Assembly: GCA_023356515.1 (NCBI GenBank)
Contig: JAKQYG010000112.1
Coordinates: 1-10,231 of the forward strand
Reading direction: 5' to 3'
Source of the DNA: Trichodesmium sp. MAG_R04
Lineage (GTDB): Bacteria > Cyanobacteriota > Cyanobacteriia > Cyanobacteriales > Microcoleaceae
DNA: 10,231 bases
Shown here: positions 7,501-10,231 of the stretch, piece after piece
How positions within the stretch are numbered: the stretch's first letter is position 1
How the letters are laid out: every line of letters begins with the position of its first letter
Program-made: the position numbers and the translations under genes
Notes under the pieces: model-generated
Database searches by the model: none
What the model saw: the letters and a program-made list of their open reading frames with translations, nothing else
Told to the model about the DNA's origin: nothing

Positions 7501-7506
7501 CCTCTT
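7501..7506 (-). promoter_or_regulatory. Ribosome binding site supporting a GTG start
   Basis: On the minus strand this reads AAGAGG, 9 bases upstream of the GTG at 7491. It supports GTG over the downstream ATG codons at 7452 and 7449, which would shorten the signal peptide N-region. Confidence 0.6.
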
Positions 7507-7550
7507 AATTCAAAACAAGTTATAGGTTTGAGTAAAGTAGAGAAATGATA

Positions 7551-8240
7551 TTATTGCTTCTTCAGAGCTTGTGCCAAAATAAATTCTGCCACTTTTAGAT
7601 CTATAGGAGTTGTCACCTTTAAATTAGTTTCCTCTCCTTCCACAATTTTTACAGGTAAACCACATTTTTCAAACAAAGCAGCATCATCAGTAACTTCCCA
7701 GCCTAAATTACGCCCTTTTTCATGGCATTCCTTCAAGAGTTTAACATCAAAACCTTGTGGTGTTTGAGCCGCCCACAAATTGCAACGGTTTGGTGTATTC
7801 TGAATTATACCTGATGGATCAACTACCTTAATTGTGTCCTTAACAGGCACAGAAGCAATTAGACCAGGACATTTTAGAATCTCCTCCGCACATCTGTCCA
7901 AGAGTTCAGGAGTAGCTAAACACCTCGCCCCATCGTGAACTAATACGCGTTCTGCTGCCCATGGTAAAGCCTGTAAGCCATTATAAACTGAATCCTGACG
8001 GGTAGTTCCGCCCTCAATTAGCTCTATATGTTTGTCAGTAGAGAAATCTAAAATATTTTTTTTAAAATCTGGAAAATCAATAGGTTGTCCAATAATACCA
8101 ATCCAAGTAATGTGATGAGATTTTACTGCAGCCTCAAGAGTCCAACTCAATAAGGACTTGCCCAAAAGAGTTAACAAAAGCTTATTTCGGGAACTTCCCA
8201 TACGTCGCCCCATACCAGCAGCAGCAATTAATAGATTCAT
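7551..8240 (-). CDS. ispD: 2-C-methyl-D-erythritol 4-phosphate cytidylyltransferase
   Basis: IspD joins MEP and CTP to give CDP-methylerythritol and pyrophosphate, the third step of the cytosolic MEP (non-mevalonate) isoprenoid pathway that feeds carotenoids, phytol and quinones in cyanobacteria. The 229-residue length is normal for the family. The nucleotide-binding loop AAAGMGRRMG is at 6-15 with Lys20 following, GGTTRQDSVYNGL at 77-89, VHDGARC at 101-107 with Asp103 for metal/CTP, R152 and WAAQTPQGF at 156-164, TDDAALFE at 184-191, and NLKVTTPID at 206-214 with Lys208. R152 and K208 sit where the E. coli enzyme has its substrate-contacting Arg157 and Lys213. All key residues look present, so the enzyme should be active. 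ATG at 8240 is chosen because the nucleotide-binding motif begins at residue 5; a weak AAGGA lies about 15 bases upstream. The gene is transcribed towards the TPR-CHAT gene and away from the GT9 gene. Confidence 0.96.
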   Translation of the reverse strand: MNLLIAAAGMGRRMGSSRNKLLLTLLGKSLLSWTLEAAVKSHHITWIGIIGQPIDFPDFKKNILDFSTDKHIELIEGGTTRQDSVYNGLQALPWAAERVLVHDGARCLATPELLDRCAEEILKCPGLIASVPVKDTIKVVDPSGIIQNTPNRCNLWAAQTPQGFDVKLLKECHEKGRNLGWEVTDDAALFEKCGLPVKIVEGEETNLKVTTPIDLKVAEFILAQALKKQ

Positions 8241-8831
8241 TTTGTGTTAAAGCTTTCCTTGTTTATTTCTACTTTTTTAATTGTTACAACCTATCTAGGA
8301 TTGCTATAGTTCATCAAAACATATTTTAGCTCTAAAACATTCAAAGTCTATTGAAATATTTTAGCAAGTAAACCTTAATCAAAGAGACTTTTTTGTATAG
8401 ATTTTTGGATGGTATTGTAGCAGAGATTTTTGGTTTCAAATAAGAAGGATGGACGAATTAAAGAATTGCCATAATTGTAGATATTTTTGTACAATAAAAA
8501 AATCAGTCTATGTTTAGATATTTAAAGATGTCTCTTCATATCTATTAGATTAATCTAAGGTATTCTAGCTATATATTTTGCAATCTAACAGCTTATTTAA
8601 CATTAGTTTTACATATTTTATTGAAGAGCAATATTTCCTTTTAATTTTATCATTAAAGTGAGTTTTATCTAGACCCATGATATGATAACAAAAATTAACC
8701 TCGGCTGACTATTGTAAAAATACCCTCAACATATTTGATGGCAAATACTTATATTTTACTGTATTTACATATAATGTTTATCATACTTTACTTAAAATTG
8801 AACTGATAATTAACTTTAATTCTTTAACAAT
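8241..8831. other. 591-base divergent spacer
   Basis: This spacer must carry the promoters of ispD (minus) and of the glycosyltransferase (plus). It is very AT-rich with no coding frame that I can support. A perfect TATAAT hexamer lies at 8770-8775, 56 bases before the glycosyltransferase ATG and suitable as a -10, but there is no good -35 at 16-18 bases. A 14-base palindrome lies at 8545-8558. GGATTGCTATAG at 8298-8309 resembles sites in two other spacers. An inverted repeat ATTGTA/TACAAT (8474-8479 and 8490-8495) is present but is not followed by a T-tract. Confidence 0.5.
8545..8558. promoter_or_regulatory. 14-base perfect palindrome, possible operator
   Basis: TTAGATTAATCTAA equals its own reverse complement. 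It sits in the middle of the divergent spacer, about 305 bases from the ispD start and 273 from the glycosyltransferase start. A homodimeric regulator site is possible, but AT-rich DNA produces such palindromes easily and no second copy was seen. The role is unproven. Confidence 0.3.
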
Positions 8832-9797
8832 ATGAGAATACTAGCTCTTGTCCCTGGTGGAATAGGCGACCAAATTTTATTCTTTCCTACTTTAGATGAT
8901 CTGAAACAATCCTATCCAGAATCTGAAATTGACGTCATTGTAGAACCTCGCTCCAAGAGTGCATACCAAGTTTGTAAGTCTGTGCGAGATGTTCTAAGCT
9001 ACGACTTTAAAGATGCTAACAGTCTTGCCGACTGGGGTAACCTCTTAGGTATTATGCGCGATCGCGAATATGAAGCTGTAATTTCTTTGGGACAACGCTG
9101 GACAGTTAGCTTGTTGTTATGGTTAACAGGAATTCCGAAACGGATAGGTTATGCAAGTAATGGATCAATATTTCTCTCTAACCCTATACCCCTAAAAACG
9201 GAACAATATGCAGCTCAGATGTACCATGATTTGTTGCAAGGAATGAACATTAATACCACTTTTAAAGGAATATCAATTAATGTCCTCAAAACAGATATTG
9301 ATTGGGCCGAAGCTGAACAGCAAAGATTAGGAGTTGCAGAAAGTGGCTATATTTTGATTCATGGTGGTTCTAGTCAACTAGCTCAGATTAAAGGTATCAA
9401 TAAAATTTATCCTACTAGTTACTGGCAGGAGATTATTTCAGCACTCCAACAAAAACAACCTAATTTACCAGTAGTAATTATTCAAGGTCCTGAAGACGGA
9501 GTGTGGAGCAGCAAAATTAGTGAATCTTTCCCAGATATAAAAATAGTCATACCTGGAAATGTAGGTAAGTTAGCTGCTTTTATTGCTGCAGCTAATTTAA
9601 TTTTATGCACTGATAGTGCGCCAATGCACTTAGCAGTTGCAGTTGGGACATACACCATTGCTCTATTTGGTCCAACGGAACCAGAAAAATTATTACCCAA
9701 GAGTGATCGGATAGTTCCAGTTAAATCTTCTACTGGAAAAATGGCAGATATTTTACCCCAGGAAGTATTACAGAAAATTTGGGGCGCAGAGGGTTAA
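8832..9797 (+). CDS. Glycosyltransferase family 9 (heptosyltransferase-like)
   Basis: The 321-residue protein has the two-Rossmann GT-B layout of family GT9, whose best-known members are the ADP-heptose:LPS heptosyltransferases WaaC and WaaF. The N-terminal domain starts MRILALVPGGIGDQILFFPTL with the GGIGD loop at 9-13; Asp13 is the acceptor-side catalytic Asp position in WaaC. The C-terminal nucleotide-sugar domain shows ILIHGGSS (174-181), Lys191 followed by YPTSYW, IIQGPED (216-222) and TDSAPMHLAVAVGT (260-273) with FGPTEPEKLLP (279-289). Length is close to the usual 320-350, and no membrane segment is seen, so it probably works at the inner face of the membrane on a lipid-linked or LPS acceptor. 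Many cyanobacteria lack heptose in their LPS, so the true donor sugar may differ. The ATG at 8832 has no Shine-Dalgarno but gives the standard N-terminus. The gene is divergent from ispD. Family assignment is firm and the substrate is unknown. Confidence 0.9.
   Translation: MRILALVPGGIGDQILFFPTLDDLKQSYPESEIDVIVEPRSKSAYQVCKSVRDVLSYDFKDANSLADWGNLLGIMRDREYEAVISLGQRWTVSLLLWLTGIPKRIGYASNGSIFLSNPIPLKTEQYAAQMYHDLLQGMNINTTFKGISINVLKTDIDWAEAEQQRLGVAESGYILIHGGSSQLAQIKGINKIYPTSYWQEIISALQQKQPNLPVVIIQGPEDGVWSSKISESFPDIKIVIPGNVGKLAAFIAAANLILCTDSAPMHLAVAVGTYTIALFGPTEPEKLLPKSDRIVPVKSSTGKMADILPQEVLQKIWGAEG
9058..9065. repeat. HIP1 octamer
   Basis: A third GCGATCGC lies in the glycosyltransferase gene, embedded in the longer palindrome CGCGATCGCG (9057-9066). 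Confidence 0.8.
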
Positions 9798-10025
9798 ACA
9801 AGGAAATATTATCTACTCTGCACAATTAGGTGGACAAAATTATTTGTATATTAAAGTTGTTGACTCTAAGAATAGCTCTATGATAGAACAATCATAAAAT
9901 ACACCATCAACTCTGTCCAAATACTGAGAGGGATGATTGTAATGATTTTGTCCTTGCCGTTTATATTTTTGGGACCCCAATTATATTGATACCACCTCTG
10001 AGGAATACAATATTCTTGATTGGTT
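9798..10025. other. Convergent spacer without recognised content
   Basis: The spacer lies between the glycosyltransferase stop and the stop of the minus-strand frame at the right edge. Only weak short hairpins are visible, such as ATGAT/ATCAT at 9880-9895, and none has a proper T-tract. I see no gene in it. Confidence 0.45.
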
Positions 10026-10229
10026 CTAGCCTGGAATTGATACAAAAAATTCCTCTGTTAAATCATACCCCAACATTTGAGACATGGACATTAATCTAGA
10101 TTTACTAGAAATATTCTGTTTATTTAACCAGTCTCTCAAAACAAAAATTTTGTGCATCAGAAATATTTCTAATGCTTCTGGGTTATATTGGATACCTTCA
10201 GTCCGATGAAATTGGTGGGGTACAAGCAT
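10026..10229 (-). CDS. Uncharacterised protein, C-terminal part or small ORF cut by window edge
   Basis: The frame encodes at least 67 residues and ends at TAG (10026-10028). Its composition looks like a real protein: amphipathic helical stretches (NPEALEIFLMHKIFVLRDWLN near residues 16-36) followed by SRLMSMSQMLGYDLTEEFFV. An ATG lies at 10229, only two bases from the right edge, so the frame may well continue upstream and this would then be the C-terminus of a longer protein. I see no catalytic motif, signal peptide or membrane segment. I do not recognise the family and assign no function. It converges with the glycosyltransferase gene across a 228-base spacer. Confidence 0.5.
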   Translation of the reverse strand: MLVPHQFHRTEGIQYNPEALEIFLMHKIFVLRDWLNKQNISSKSRLMSMSQMLGYDLTEEFFVSIPG

Positions 10230-10231
10230 TG

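Noticed and set aside
8770..8775. TATAAT as the glycosyltransferase -10 box
   Set aside because: The hexamer is perfect, but there is no -35 at suitable spacing and such hexamers are frequent in this AT-rich spacer; it is noted only in the spacer description.
9482..9700. Minus-strand open frame opposite the glycosyltransferase C-terminal domain
   Set aside because: It is a shadow of conserved GT9 motifs on the other strand.

Overview
The window looks like a stretch of a cyanobacterial chromosome. The grounds are an AT-rich base composition with long AT-rich spacers, three HIP1 octamers (GCGATCGC at 5471, 6988 and 9058), a multi-GAF histidine kinase of the cyanobacteriochrome type, exported TPR-CHAT architecture, and an MEP-pathway ispD next to a GT9 glycosyltransferase. 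A filamentous marine genus such as Trichodesmium or Okeania would fit the low GC and wide repeat-bearing spacers, but that is inference.

Layout from left to right: (1) a plus-strand 201-residue protein (12-617) resembling only the N-terminal part of cyanobacterial TPR/CHAT proteins and stopping inside what should be a TPR repeat; (2) a minus-strand 998-residue soluble sensor histidine kinase with four GAF domains (882-3878); (3) a 700-base spacer holding a diverged direct repeat pair (3879-4578); (4) a minus-strand 970-residue exported protein with about twelve TPRs and a C-terminal CHAT domain (4579-7491); (5) ispD on the minus strand, 59 bases upstream of the TPR-CHAT gene (7551-8240); (6) a 591-base divergent spacer (8241-8831); (7) a plus-strand GT9 glycosyltransferase (8832-9797); (8) a minus-strand C-terminal fragment or small protein cut by the right edge (10026-10229).

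The two most interesting genes both show altered active residues. In the kinase, GAF2 has the full signature of a DXCF-class cyanobacteriochrome: Asp256, Cys258 and the canonical Cys286, with 28 residues between the cysteines. GAF1 carries Asn/Ser/Ser at the equivalent places, GAF3 keeps only the Asp and the canonical Cys, and GAF4 has lost the whole region. The kinase is therefore probably a light sensor with one dual-Cys and perhaps one single-Cys chromophore domain beside two blind GAFs. In the TPR-CHAT protein, the CHAT fold signature is well preserved but both catalytic positions are replaced (His to Pro831, Cys to Ala878), so it is probably a pseudoprotease.

Functional links are weak. 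ispD and the TPR-CHAT gene may be co-transcribed. The kinase has no response regulator in the window and is separated from the TPR-CHAT gene by 700 bases. The window shows no mobile element with a transposase, no CRISPR array and no RNA gene that I could identify.
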